NCBI GenBank assembly: GCA_965208945.1 | Contig: OZ242366.1 | Coordinates: forward strand, 5,828,001 to 5,892,000 | Length of the DNA stretch: 64,000 nt | Direction of reading: 5' to 3' | Origin: JAPPLB01 sp965208945 | GTDB taxonomy: Bacteria; Acidobacteriota; Terriglobia; Bryobacterales; UBA6623 | Shown: one piece after another, positions 26,114 through 32,936 of the stretch | How the letters are laid out: every line of letters begins with the position of its first letter | Numbering within the stretch: position 1 is the stretch's first letter | Notes under the pieces: generated by a model | The model's database searches: none | Seen by the model: only the letters and a program-made list of their open reading frames with translations | Told to the model about the DNA's origin: nothing | Translations under genes and position numbers: made by a program

Positions 26114-27383
26114 CAGCGAGGAGCCCGAAGAGGCCACGCCGGTCAACAACCTGGCCGCCGACCCCGAAGGCTCCGCTCCCAAGAACCTGGTCTTCAAGGT
26201 CTGTGTCGTGCTGGCGGCGGTGCTGATGGCGATGGTCATCCTGCTCGCGCCCGACAATCCGGACGGCGATGCCGAGGCCCCCGTCGTGCAGGCGTTGCCG
26301 CCACCGGCAGGTCCCGAGGCGGTGACCGACGGCGAGCAAGGCATCCAGGAGGCCGAGGACCAGCAGCGGCTCGAGGCGTCACGGCAGCAGCAGCAACAGC
26401 GCCAGGAGCAGCAGCGGGCGCAGCAGGAGGCCGAGCAGCGCGCCCTCCAGCTGCAGCAGGAGTTCCAGCAGCGCCAGGCCCAGTACCAGGCCAACGCCGG
26501 AGTCGCGAGCGGTGTCGTGGGGCAGCAGGAGTTGACCCCCGAGCAGCAGCTCTACCAGTCGATCCGGCTCGAGAAGATCCAGCGCCGCCACTCCAGCCTG
26601 CGGGCCGCGCCCGTCGCCCTGAGCTTCCGGTCTTCGGAAGCCGCTTCGCCCCCGCTCCCTACCATCGAGCAAATGCCGCCCCCCGTGGCTCCGCAACCCG
26701 AACCGCTTGCGCCGGCTCCCGCGCCAGCGGCTGCGGCCGGGCCCGAGCCCGCCACGCCCTCCGAGCAGGCGCTCGTCGAAGGCGGCCTCGTCGCGGCCTC
26801 CGCCCGGCCCCACGACCCCAAAGGCTGGGAACGCATCGACGGCGGCCAGTGGCTCGAAGCCGTGCTCGTCACCCAGATCCGCGGCGACGCCCCCGGTCCG
26901 GCCATCGCGCTGGTTGCGACTCCGTTCTGGAGCCGCGACCGCCAGCGCATCCTGATCCCCCGCGGCGCCCGCTTCATCGGCCGCGCCCAGCCCGTCAGCA
27001 ACCTCGACCAGGCACGCCTCACCGTCACCTTCGACCGCCTCATCTTCGACGGCCACAACCTGAGGCTCCCCTTCGCCGGTCTGTCCCAGTCCGGCGAGGC
27101 CGGCCTCAAGGACCAGGTCAACCGCCACTACCTGGCCACCTTCGGGGCCGCCGGAGCCGTCGGCGTCATCTCGGGGCTCACCCTGCGCAATACCCAGTCG
27201 TTCGGCTTCAACATGCCGGCCTCCCAGGCCGCCAGGATGGAAGCCGGCCGCTCGCTGGGCGAGTCCGCCAGCGCCATCATGAGTCGATATCTGAACCGCC
27301 TGCCCACCATCACCATCCGGGCCGGCCAGCGTATCCGCATCTACTTCACTTCCGACGTGCTCGTTCCCAGGAGACCCGCATGA
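26073..27383 (+). CDS. virB10: Type IV secretion protein VirB10/TrbI
   Basis: The 436-residue protein has a cytoplasmic N-terminus, one transmembrane helix (VLAAVLMAMVILLAP), a Gln-rich coiled coil (about 95-145), a Pro-rich linker and the C-terminal TrbI beta-barrel domain. Diagnostic parts are GQWLEAVLVTQIRGD, RQRILIPRGARFIG and the final GQRIRIYFTSDVLVP. It spans both membranes in the core complex. The first 41 bp are shared with the virB9 end; this start is chosen because it gives the full cytoplasmic segment. Confidence 0.9.
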   Translation: MQFPNLLPKWLRSSSEEPEEATPVNNLAADPEGSAPKNLVFKVCVVLAAVLMAMVILLAPDNPDGDAEAPVVQALPPPAGPEAVTDGEQGIQEAEDQQRLEASRQQQQQRQEQQRAQQEAEQRALQLQQEFQQRQAQYQANAGVASGVVGQQELTPEQQLYQSIRLEKIQRRHSSLRAAPVALSFRSSEAASPPLPTIEQMPPPVAPQPEPLAPAPAPAAAAGPEPATPSEQALVEGGLVAASARPHDPKGWERIDGGQWLEAVLVTQIRGDAPGPAIALVATPFWSRDRQRILIPRGARFIGRAQPVSNLDQARLTVTFDRLIFDGHNLRLPFAGLSQSGEAGLKDQVNRHYLATFGAAGAVGVISGLTLRNTQSFGFNMPASQAARMEAGRSLGESASAIMSRYLNRLPTITIRAGQRIRIYFTSDVLVPRRPA

Positions 27384-28324
27384 CCCACCAAAACCACACC
27401 AATGAACCCGTTTCCCCGATTTCCCCCGATTCCGGCACCGAGCCCGAGAAAAACACGCGCTCAGAGCGCGCAGGAGGCGCGAACTCAGCTGCGGTGGACC
27501 CGGAGGGCCTCCCGCGCCCAAAACGCCGCGTCCTGCTGCCCGTGCTCGCCGTGTTGATGATCGTCGGCGTCGGGCGGGCCGCCTGGCCCGTCATCGATAT
27601 CTCCGCTATCGCTCAGCTCGTCGAGGCCGTGAATACGGCCAAGAGCCAGCTCACTGAGATGACCACCGCCAAGCAGGCCCTGCTCGGGCAGGTCGCCCAA
27701 TACACCGGCGTCTGGGACGACCTCACCGGCGACGCCTACGAGCTCGGCGAGCAGACCAGCGGGATCGTCTCGACCGCCAGGAGCCTCACCGACATCCGGG
27801 CCGATCTCGTCACACGCCGCAACGCCGAGACCAACGCCTGGCCCACTCTCTCCGACGTCCGGACCGCCTACGCCGGCGCCGACCCCGGCGTCGTCACCCA
27901 GGTCCTGCTCGCTCATCAGGCCCGCAGCCGGCAATGGAACAACCAGCGCGCCGCCTGGTACGACTCCCAGATCATGCTGGCCTCGACCGGGGAGTTCCTC
28001 GAAGCGGTAGAATCCACCGCCTCCACCCAGAACTCCACCACCGACGCGGGGCTCTCCGCCCAGCTCGACCGCCACATCGCCGTCGCCTCCTCGGCCCGCG
28101 ACATCGCCGCCCGGCAACTCGAAGTCTCCGCCACGTCGGAGTACCGCGCCGCCCAGCTCGACCACCAGCAGGCCCTCGATCAGGCCCGGCGGCAGCAGCA
28201 GGAGCTGCGCATCCGCGGCGAGATCCAGACCTCCATCCAGAACCACCAGGCCAGCTTCGACGAAGCGGCCTTCGACAGCAGCCTCTTTACCCCCGTGCTG
28301 CCGAGCTACAACTCGAACCCCTGA
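27380..28324 (+). CDS. virB5: VirB5/TrbJ-like pilus-associated protein
   Basis: Starting at ATG 27380 (overlapping the virB10 stop), 314 residues. After a polar N-terminus there is one hydrophobic segment (VLLPVLAVLMIVGVGRA). The mature part begins DISAIAQLVEAVNTAKSQL and is nearly all helical with the Gln/Ala-rich pattern of TrbJ/VirB5 proteins. These sit at the pilus tip and help mating-pair contact. The long N-terminal cytoplasmic tail before the signal region is unusual for VirB5. No cysteines are apparent. Confidence 0.7.
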   Translation: MTHQNHTNEPVSPISPDSGTEPEKNTRSERAGGANSAAVDPEGLPRPKRRVLLPVLAVLMIVGVGRAAWPVIDISAIAQLVEAVNTAKSQLTEMTTAKQALLGQVAQYTGVWDDLTGDAYELGEQTSGIVSTARSLTDIRADLVTRRNAETNAWPTLSDVRTAYAGADPGVVTQVLLAHQARSRQWNNQRAAWYDSQIMLASTGEFLEAVESTASTQNSTTDAGLSAQLDRHIAVASSARDIAARQLEVSATSEYRAAQLDHQQALDQARRQQQELRIRGEIQTSIQNHQASFDEAAFDSSLFTPVLPSYNSNP

Positions 28325-28345
28325 CCTCGTCCTTCCCCCTGATCC

Positions 28346-29347
28346 ATGCTGGCCGTCACCCCACCCTCCAACCCCGGCGATTTCAAGACCGTCCTCAGCG
28401 GGCTCACCGAAGGGCTGATGAACACCGCCGACGGGCCGCTGCTGGCCGCCGGCACCACCCTCTGGCTCGGCCTGTCCGCCATCATCGTCGTCTTCCACGG
28501 CCTGCGAACGGCGTTCTCCGGAGACGCCTGGAACGCCTGGGAAACCATCAAGCTCATCCTCGTGCTCGCGATCCCGCGAGGCATGCTCGAGTTCTATGCC
28601 ACGCCCTTTCCCGGACTCGGGCTCACCTTCCCCCAGGTCATCGTCAATCAGGGCGAATGGCTCAACGGCCTCATCATCTCCGACACCGGCAGCACCACCT
28701 GGAAATGGCTGCAAGACTATATCGGCGACGTCTGGTCCACGCTCAGCATGACCGGCAAAGGCAACCTCCTGGCCGTGATCATCAGCGGCGGCAGCCGGCT
28801 GCTGGTGCTCCCCGTCCTGATCGCCTCCGCCCTGCTCACCCTCTTCACCGTCCTCGTCGGCTACTGCTACATCCTCTTCGCCCAGATCGCCATCTCCATC
28901 CTCACGCTGTTCGGACCGCTCTTCATCCCCTTCCTCGTCTTCGGGCCGCTCAGCTTCCTGTTCTGGTCCTGGTTCCGCATGCTCATCACCTACTCGCTCT
29001 ACGCCGCCGTCGCGGCCGCCGTCTTCCGCGTCATGATGCAGCTCATCATGACCATGGGCGACACAGTCGCGGATGCCGCCAACATCGATGAGCTCATTGC
29101 CGATCTCGAAGACCCCGCCACGGCCGGAACCAGCGATATCGGAGGGTTCATCCTGTGGTCGATCACCTACATCCTGGCGCTGCTGACTTCGCTGCTGGCC
29201 ACCTTCAAGATCCCCGAGATCGCCGGCGGCCTGGTCTCCGGAGCAGCCCCCGGAGGCGGCATCGCCGGCACCGCCATCACCGCCGGCGCAGCCGTCAAGG
29301 GCGGTGCTGCGGTCGGCAAGGCCGCAGGTAAGGCCACCGGAGGGTAA
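28346..29347 (+). CDS. virB6: Type IV secretion protein VirB6/TrbL
   Basis: The 333-residue polytopic membrane protein has about six helices. A central block LLVLPVLIASALLTLFTVLVG and its neighbours match the TrbL/VirB6 layout (given here in part). The N-terminal region is periplasmic and the C-terminus is Gly/Ala-rich. VirB6 builds the inner-membrane part of the channel. Confidence 0.8.
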   Translation: MLAVTPPSNPGDFKTVLSGLTEGLMNTADGPLLAAGTTLWLGLSAIIVVFHGLRTAFSGDAWNAWETIKLILVLAIPRGMLEFYATPFPGLGLTFPQVIVNQGEWLNGLIISDTGSTTWKWLQDYIGDVWSTLSMTGKGNLLAVIISGGSRLLVLPVLIASALLTLFTVLVGYCYILFAQIAISILTLFGPLFIPFLVFGPLSFLFWSWFRMLITYSLYAAVAAAVFRVMMQLIMTMGDTVADAANIDELIADLEDPATAGTSDIGGFILWSITYILALLTSLLATFKIPEIAGGLVSGAAPGGGIAGTAITAGAAVKGGAAVGKAAGKATGG

Positions 29348-29353
29348 TGAGAG

Positions 29354-29998
29354 ATGAACGAGAACGTCGTCAAGGAATACGCCGAGGCTTGGGGCGCCCA
29401 TGCCGCAGCCGCCCGCACCCTGCGCTGGATCGTCGCAGCGCTCATCCTGCTCTTGCTCGTCACCTCCGTCGGCTGGCTCAACAGCGCTTCCCGCGAGCCC
29501 CAGCCGCTGTTCGTGCGCGTCGATGAGCTCGGACGCGCCGAGGTCACCAACTACCAGGCCCTGCGCTTCGACAAGAACCCCGTCGGGCCCGTCTCCAAGT
29601 TCTTTCTCGCCCGCTTCTTCAAGGACCACTTCGAGCGCCGCCGCGGCAATGTCCGCGAGGCCTGGACCCGCAGCCTCTACTTCCTCACCCAGGAGCTCGC
29701 CCGCGCTTCGAACGAATCCCAGGCCGCCGGCGTCGCCTCCGTCATCGCCGGCTCCGCCCCCGAAATCGAAATGGACGGGCTCACCCTGCGCATCGCCCCT
29801 TCCCAAGCGCCGCCCTATACCGCTTCGGGCACCTATACCCTCATCTACCGCAACCGCGGCACCGAGTTTCATCGCGAGCTGTGGAGCGCCGAGCTTCAGT
29901 TCCACTTCCTCGACCACGTGCCGTCCGAGTACGTCCTCGTCAACCCCATCGGACTCTCCATCACCCACCTCAGCGCCGACCGGGCGCTCGTCGAGTAG
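29354..29998 (+). CDS. virB8: Type IV secretion protein VirB8/TrbF
   Basis: A 214-residue bitopic inner-membrane protein: a short cytoplasmic N-terminus, one helix (IVAALILLLLVTSVGWL), then a periplasmic NTF2-like domain with KFFLARFFKDHFERR and the terminal YVLVNPIGLSITHL typical of VirB8. It completes the B9-B10-B5-B6-B8 run. The start has a weak GAGAG 5' element. Confidence 0.85.
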   Translation: MNENVVKEYAEAWGAHAAAARTLRWIVAALILLLLVTSVGWLNSASREPQPLFVRVDELGRAEVTNYQALRFDKNPVGPVSKFFLARFFKDHFERRRGNVREAWTRSLYFLTQELARASNESQAAGVASVIAGSAPEIEMDGLTLRIAPSQAPPYTASGTYTLIYRNRGTEFHRELWSAELQFHFLDHVPSEYVLVNPIGLSITHLSADRALVE

Positions 29999-30010
29999 GG
30001 CAAAACCTTC

Positions 30011-30163
30011 ATGAGCAGCAGAATACGTCAGTTCTTCCTGTTGTTTTCGCTCATCATCGCGCCTTTGTTGTTGGGCTTTGGTATCGGCAAAATCATCGTC
30101 GAGGTAACCGATCAGAAACCTCGCTGCTCTCCCGATTGCTCTTCGATCACATCAACGCCATGA
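30011..30163 (+). CDS. 50-residue single-helix membrane protein
   Basis: MSSRIRQFFLLFSLIIAPLL starts a hydrophobic helix continuing to GFGIGKIIV, followed by a short tail with two cysteines. Its stop overlaps the next ATG by 4 bp (ATGA), and the gene follows virB8 by 12 bp. Size and position suggest a small accessory of the secretion system; a VirB7-like role is possible, but there is no clear lipobox. Confidence 0.5.
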   Translation: MSSRIRQFFLLFSLIIAPLLLGFGIGKIIVEVTDQKPRCSPDCSSITSTP

Positions 30164-30384
30164 ACGAATCCGCCGAGCGGTTCAACAGGCCGCTCCATGA
30201 GGAGCCGCCCATAAGAAAGGATGATCCCATCGTCGGCTGGCCGGAATGGCTTATCACCGCCTTCTTGTACGCGCTCGTCATCGTGCAGCTCTATGTGCAG
30301 TTTTCCAAGCCTCTCAGCGCAACGCGCGGTGTGGACGAAGGACAGGCCGCCCGAGCATGCCATTGTCTCCAGGAAACACCATGA
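30160..30384 (+). CDS. Small membrane protein with MNES..FNRP N-terminus
   Basis: A 74-residue protein: the N-terminal MNESAERFNRPLHEEPP is charged, then one helix WLITAFLYALVIVQLYVQF. The first 35 bases of the gene are repeated almost exactly at 30381. The 3' end contains CGCGCGGTGTGGACGAAGG (about 30326-30344), identical to the 5' part of the tRNA-like gene at 30425, so the C-terminal residues may not be under protein selection. Confidence 0.45.
   Translation: MNESAERFNRPLHEEPPIRKDDPIVGWPEWLITAFLYALVIVQLYVQFSKPLSATRGVDEGQAARACHCLQETP
30326..30347 (+). repeat. Partial copy of the 5' part of the tRNA-like gene
   Basis: CGCGCGGTGTGGACGAAGG is repeated at about 30423-30441. Here it is read in a different protein frame, so conservation is at the nucleic-acid level. 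The rest of the tRNA is absent after about 22 nt. Confidence 0.6.
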
Positions 30385-30536
30385 ACGAATCCCCCGTGCT
30401 GTTCAACAGGCCGCCTCTCTCTCGCGCGGTGTGGACGAAGGGCAAGTCACCGGGCCGGTTTCCCGGAGATGCAGGTTCGAACCCTGCCACCGCAACCAGC
30501 TTGGCGGAGAGCTCCCAGGAGACACCCGTGACATGA
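30381..30536 (+). CDS. Doubtful 51-residue frame over the tRNA-like gene
   Basis: The frame starts with MNESPVLFNRPPL, a repeat of the start of 30160-30384. After about 14 residues it runs straight through the tRNA-like gene at 30425-30498. It has no membrane helix, unlike its neighbours. It is probably a decayed duplicate whose 3' part is the tRNA-like sequence. It may still act as a leader that couples translation, because its stop overlaps the next ATG. Confidence 0.25.
   Translation: MNESPVLFNRPPLSRAVWTKGKSPGRFPGDAGSNPATATSLAESSQETPVT
30425..30498 (+). tRNA. Initiator-tRNA-like gene with a non-CAU anticodon loop
   Basis: The 74 nt fold as a full cloverleaf: a 7-bp acceptor (30425-30431 with 30488-30494), a 3-bp D stem, a 5-bp anticodon stem CCGGG/CCCGG (30450-30454, 30462-30466), a 4-nt variable loop, a 5-bp T stem with loop TTCGAAC (30476-30482), discriminator A and encoded CCA (30496-30498). 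It has three bacterial initiator hallmarks: a C1-A72 mismatch, A11-U24, and three G-C pairs at 29-31/39-41. The anticodon loop, however, is CCGGTTT instead of CTCATAA, giving formal anticodon GGT with C at position 33. It may be a tRNA mimic, a variant tRNA or a pseudogene with intact stems. Confidence 0.65.
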
Positions 30537-30694
30537 AACCCGGATTCGATTTCGAAGATATGTTTCAGTTTTTCGCTGTCTTCCTCATCTCAGCAGTGAT
30601 CATGTTCTTCATCTCCAATGCGGCTGAACGGGACGATCGACACCATCAATGCCCTTGCTGCTGCCTCCAAAGTGAAACCACCGATGACCATTAA
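30533..30694 (+). CDS. 53-residue single-helix membrane protein
   Basis: MKPGFDFEDMFQFF leads into a helix AVFLISAVIMFFIS, then a His/Cys-rich tail. The start overlaps the previous stop (ATGA). The layout, an acidic N-terminus ending in aromatic residues and then one helix, is shared with the next small protein (DLDLYDLMIWFF). Confidence 0.45.
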   Translation: MKPGFDFEDMFQFFAVFLISAVIMFFISNAAERDDRHHQCPCCCLQSETTDDH

Positions 30695-30833
30695 CAAAGA
30701 TCTGGACTTGTACGACCTGATGATTTGGTTCTTTTGCGGATGCCTGGCCATCGTTTGCATCGTATGCATTGCCCACTTTCTCCTGTGGTCGTACCTGCGC
30801 TTTCAGAGGCTTCTCGAGCTGCCCTGCGGCTGA
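30684..30833 (+). CDS. 49-residue membrane protein
   Basis: Starting at ATG 30684 (11 bp inside the previous gene) the product is MTINKDLDLYDLMIWFF followed by a Cys-rich helix and a basic tail. The start at 30618 is possible (71 residues) but has no ribosome site and breaks the pattern of short overlaps. It resembles the preceding protein in layout. Function unknown. Confidence 0.4.
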   Translation: MTINKDLDLYDLMIWFFCGCLAIVCIVCIAHFLLWSYLRFQRLLELPCG

Positions 30834-30840
30834 CACCTTC

Positions 30841-31179
30841 ATGATCGACAAACCGTCCCGGTTCGACGTGTTGCCGCAGGCCGTCGCGGTCCTTGCCGGA
30901 CTGCTCGCTGTAGCGCTGCTGGGGTTCGGGGTCCTCCTCGAGCTTCCCTCGAGGGTCCCGGCGATGGCTCTTCTGACGGCGCCCCACTTCGTCTCCTGGT
31001 CTTGCCGCTCATGGGTCCGCTTGCCTGCGGCGTCTCCGCTCGGCCCGGGCAACGCTCATGCCAGACCAGCTTCGCTTCGCCTCCGGCGTCTGTCATGCCC
31101 GATGCTGTTCCCGTCCTTCTCGCTCCACCACCTTGGCCGCGCTTTCCCTCCTGGCAAGTGTTCTCCGGTTCCGCCTTAG
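30841..31179 (+). CDS. Hypothetical membrane protein, doubtful C-terminus
   Basis: A 113-residue frame: MIDKPSRFDVLPQAVAVLAG starts one helix (to about residue 33), in keeping with the small proteins before it. After about residue 50 the sequence becomes Arg/Pro/Ser-rich and looks non-coding. The gene may have lost its original end. Confidence 0.3.
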   Translation: MIDKPSRFDVLPQAVAVLAGLLAVALLGFGVLLELPSRVPAMALLTAPHFVSWSCRSWVRLPAASPLGPGNAHARPASLRLRRLSCPMLFPSFSLHHLGRAFPPGKCSPVPP

Positions 31180-31228
31180 GGGGTGAGCGGAACGCTCCCA
31201 ACACTTTCAACAGGAGGAAAACCCTATC

Positions 31229-31507
31229 ATGACCAGCAATCCCAAACCCGTAGACGAAGTTCGAATCGGCGCCGTCAAGGCCGCCATCTGGCGCAACGAG
31301 ACCGACAACGGCTCGCGCTTCAACACCACCTTCTCCCGCAGCTACCGCGACAGCGAAGGCAACTGGAAGTCCACTTCCAGCTTCCGCCGCGACGACCTGT
31401 TGGTCGTCGCCAAGGTCGCCGACCTGGCGCACAGCCGCATCTTCGAGATGCAGCGCGAAGAGAAAGCGGCCGCCAACGAGCAGGCCGAAGAGGCCAATGC
31501 CCTCTGA
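31229..31507 (+). CDS. Small conserved-type element protein
   Basis: The 92-residue protein has VRIGAVKAAIWRNE and FNTTFSRSYRDSEGNWKST, then DDLLVVAKVADLAHSRIFE. Proteins of this kind are common on conjugative elements; the beta-rich first half could be a small OB-like fold that binds nucleic acid, but I cannot prove it. A strong AGGAGGAAA precedes the start, and a perfect terminator follows the stop at 31516. Confidence 0.65.
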   Translation: MTSNPKPVDEVRIGAVKAAIWRNETDNGSRFNTTFSRSYRDSEGNWKSTSSFRRDDLLVVAKVADLAHSRIFEMQREEKAAANEQAEEANAL

Positions 31508-31739
31508 CCCCTTCCGAGGCGGGGCTTCGGCCCCGCCTCTTTCCCTGCCTCCTCGTGATCCCGGCTCCGATCAGCCCCGCCTGCGTTTCCGGGTGCGTTG
31601 CGGCGCTTGCGAGCACCAGTGGGTTACTCTCTACACTCCCATGCCGCTTTCGAAATCAGCTCGGGTTCTGGGGTCGCTTCACTGCCCCCGCTGCGGCCAG
31701 GACTCCTCCAACATCTTCTGCTGGGAGGCCGATGCCTGA
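31497..31739 (+). CDS. Small zinc-ribbon protein
   Basis: The 80-residue frame has VRCGACEHQW and LHCPRCGQDSSNIF, a C-x2-C...C-x2-C zinc ribbon. The ATG at 31497 overlaps the previous stop. However, residues 7-15 are encoded by the terminator hairpin at 31516-31539, so the true start may be a GTG near 31591. The next gene overlaps its stop (TGATG). Confidence 0.5.
   Translation: MPSDPFRGGASAPPLSLPPRDPGSDQPRLRFRVRCGACEHQWVTLYTPMPLSKSARVLGSLHCPRCGQDSSNIFCWEADA
31516..31546 (+). terminator. Rho-independent terminator
   Basis: A perfect 10-bp stem GAGGCGGGGC/GCCCCGCCTC (31516-31525, 31530-31539) with loop TTCG is followed by TTTCCCT. It lies 9 bp after the stop at 31507. Confidence 0.85.
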
Positions 31740-31948
31740 TGACGAGTAGCGACTTCGAACAACGTCCGAAGCAGTGCTACGAACTGCTCTGCGAAATGCG
31801 GAAACAAACCCGGCGCACCCGGTGGTGGGCAGTCTTGATGAGCTCTGGCGTCGCGTTGTACAGCGGCGGCCTGGTTCTGTCCATAATCCCCGTCCAGATC
31901 TTGGCCATATTGTTCTTCGGCGCTGCCCTGCTGCTGTTTACGGACTGA
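31739..31948 (+). CDS. Small two-helix membrane protein
   Basis: A 69-residue protein: charged N-terminus (MTSSDFEQRPKQCYELL), then helices WWAVLMSSGVALYSGGLVL and IIPVQILAILFFGAALLLF. The start overlaps the zinc-ribbon stop. Function unknown. Confidence 0.5.
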   Translation: MTSSDFEQRPKQCYELLCEMRKQTRRTRWWAVLMSSGVALYSGGLVLSIIPVQILAILFFGAALLLFTD

Positions 31949-31957
31949 TCGATCAGT
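31944..31957. repeat. 14-bp perfect palindrome
   Basis: ACTGATCGATCAGT covers the stop codon of the preceding gene. It could be a protein-binding site, for example for the resolvase. Confidence 0.3.
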
Positions 31958-32354
31958 GACTTGCTCGCGATTTCTACGTTCTTCGGTTTTCTCCCAGGTT
32001 CGTTCTTCGTTTGATTCGTCGTGTCGGTGGCGCTGTGGTTCGACTGCTTCCAGGCTCTTCTTTGTCTAACGGGACGGCAGAGCTCATGAGCCGCTTCAGA
32101 CGATCTTGTCGCGTTCTCCGCGGCTTCTCGTGATGACGTTTCTCCTAGGGCGGCCAAGCGGGCTCTAAACGAGGCCCCGGAAGCCATAGTCGGCCAATTC
32201 GGGTTTCCACACCTTGTTTGCGCTTGGCGGCGCTGGAGACAAACCCCGCGTCCCCTATCTCCTAAGTTAGGGTACTGTAACGCACGTGTTGATTTGACAG
32301 GACTTACGTCATACCGTAAGTTTGTTTTACCGTCGAGAAGACGAAAACAGACTT
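31958..32354. other. Non-coding region before the resolvase, candidate res site
   Basis: No credible gene; long open frames on the minus strand look spurious. Serine resolvases commonly act at a site next to their own gene, so res may lie here. At the end are TTGACA (32294-32299) and the inverted repeat ACTTACG/CGTAAGT (32302-32308, 32315-32321). Confidence 0.4.
32294..32322 (+). promoter_or_regulatory. Probable promoter and operator of the resolvase-integrase operon
   Basis: TTGACA at 32294-32299 and TAAGTT at 32317-32322, spaced 17 bp, form a -35/-10 pair (the -10 is weak). The inverted repeat ACTTACG/CGTAAGT sits between and over the -10, a good place for autorepression. Confidence 0.5.
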
Positions 32355-32936
32355 GTGACACACGATTCTCCTTCAACAAATTTGATCGTCGGCTACGCCC
32401 GAGTCTCCACCCAGGACCAGGACTTGACCCTGCAACGCAACGATCTCGTTGCTGCCGGATGCACCCACGTCTACGCCGAGAAGATCAGCGCCGGCCGGCC
32501 CCTCTTCCGGCCCGAGCTCGAGCGCATGCTCAACAGCCTTCGGCATAACGACGTCGTTGTCGTCACCCGTTTGGACCGTCTGGCCCGGCACACCTCCGAT
32601 CTGCTCAAGATCGCCGATCGCATCGGCGCCGCCGGCGCCGCCCTGCGCTCCCTCGCCGAGCCTTGGGCCGACACCACAACCCCGGCCGGTAAAATGGTCA
32701 TGACCGTGTTCGCCGGCATCGCCGAGTTCGAGCGCTCCGTCATTGTCGAAAGGACTGGCCGCGGGCGTGTGGCAGCCATCAAGCGCGGCGTGGAGTTCGG
32801 ACCGAAAAGGCGCATCACTTCGCATCAGGTTGAAACGGCCCGCGGACTGCTCGACAAAGGCTACACCGCCGACCAGGCCGGCGAGGCCGTCGGCATCAGC
32901 CGCACATCCGTCTACCGTTTGGTGATCAATCAATGA
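32355..32936 (+). CDS. Serine recombinase / resolvase
   Basis: Starting at GTG 32355 the protein has 193 residues. The catalytic domain begins IVGYARVSTQDQDL (nucleophile Ser in RVST) and includes VVVVTRLDRLARHTSDL and the FAGIAEFERSVI helix. A C-terminal helix-turn-helix (TADQAGEAVGISRTSVYRL) binds DNA. Length and order are those of TnpR/Pin-type small serine recombinases. It probably resolves multimers of the excised circle. A TTG start at 32322 would lie in the -10 region. The stop overlaps the integrase ATG. Confidence 0.85.
   Translation: MTHDSPSTNLIVGYARVSTQDQDLTLQRNDLVAAGCTHVYAEKISAGRPLFRPELERMLNSLRHNDVVVVTRLDRLARHTSDLLKIADRIGAAGAALRSLAEPWADTTTPAGKMVMTVFAGIAEFERSVIVERTGRGRVAAIKRGVEFGPKRRITSHQVETARGLLDKGYTADQAGEAVGISRTSVYRLVINQ

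Noticed and set aside
27485..29968. 827-codon minus-strand frame opposite virB5-virB6-virB8
   Set aside because: Acidic Gly/Asp-rich product typical of antisense frames in G+C-rich genes; it spans three real genes on the other strand.
30326..30400. A second complete tRNA-like gene at the first copy of the 5' motif
   Set aside because: Only about 22 nt match; no anticodon arm or T arm follows.
31777..32379. 200-codon minus-strand frame before the resolvase
   Set aside because: Overlaps a better small gene and the resolvase promoter; composition is not protein-like.
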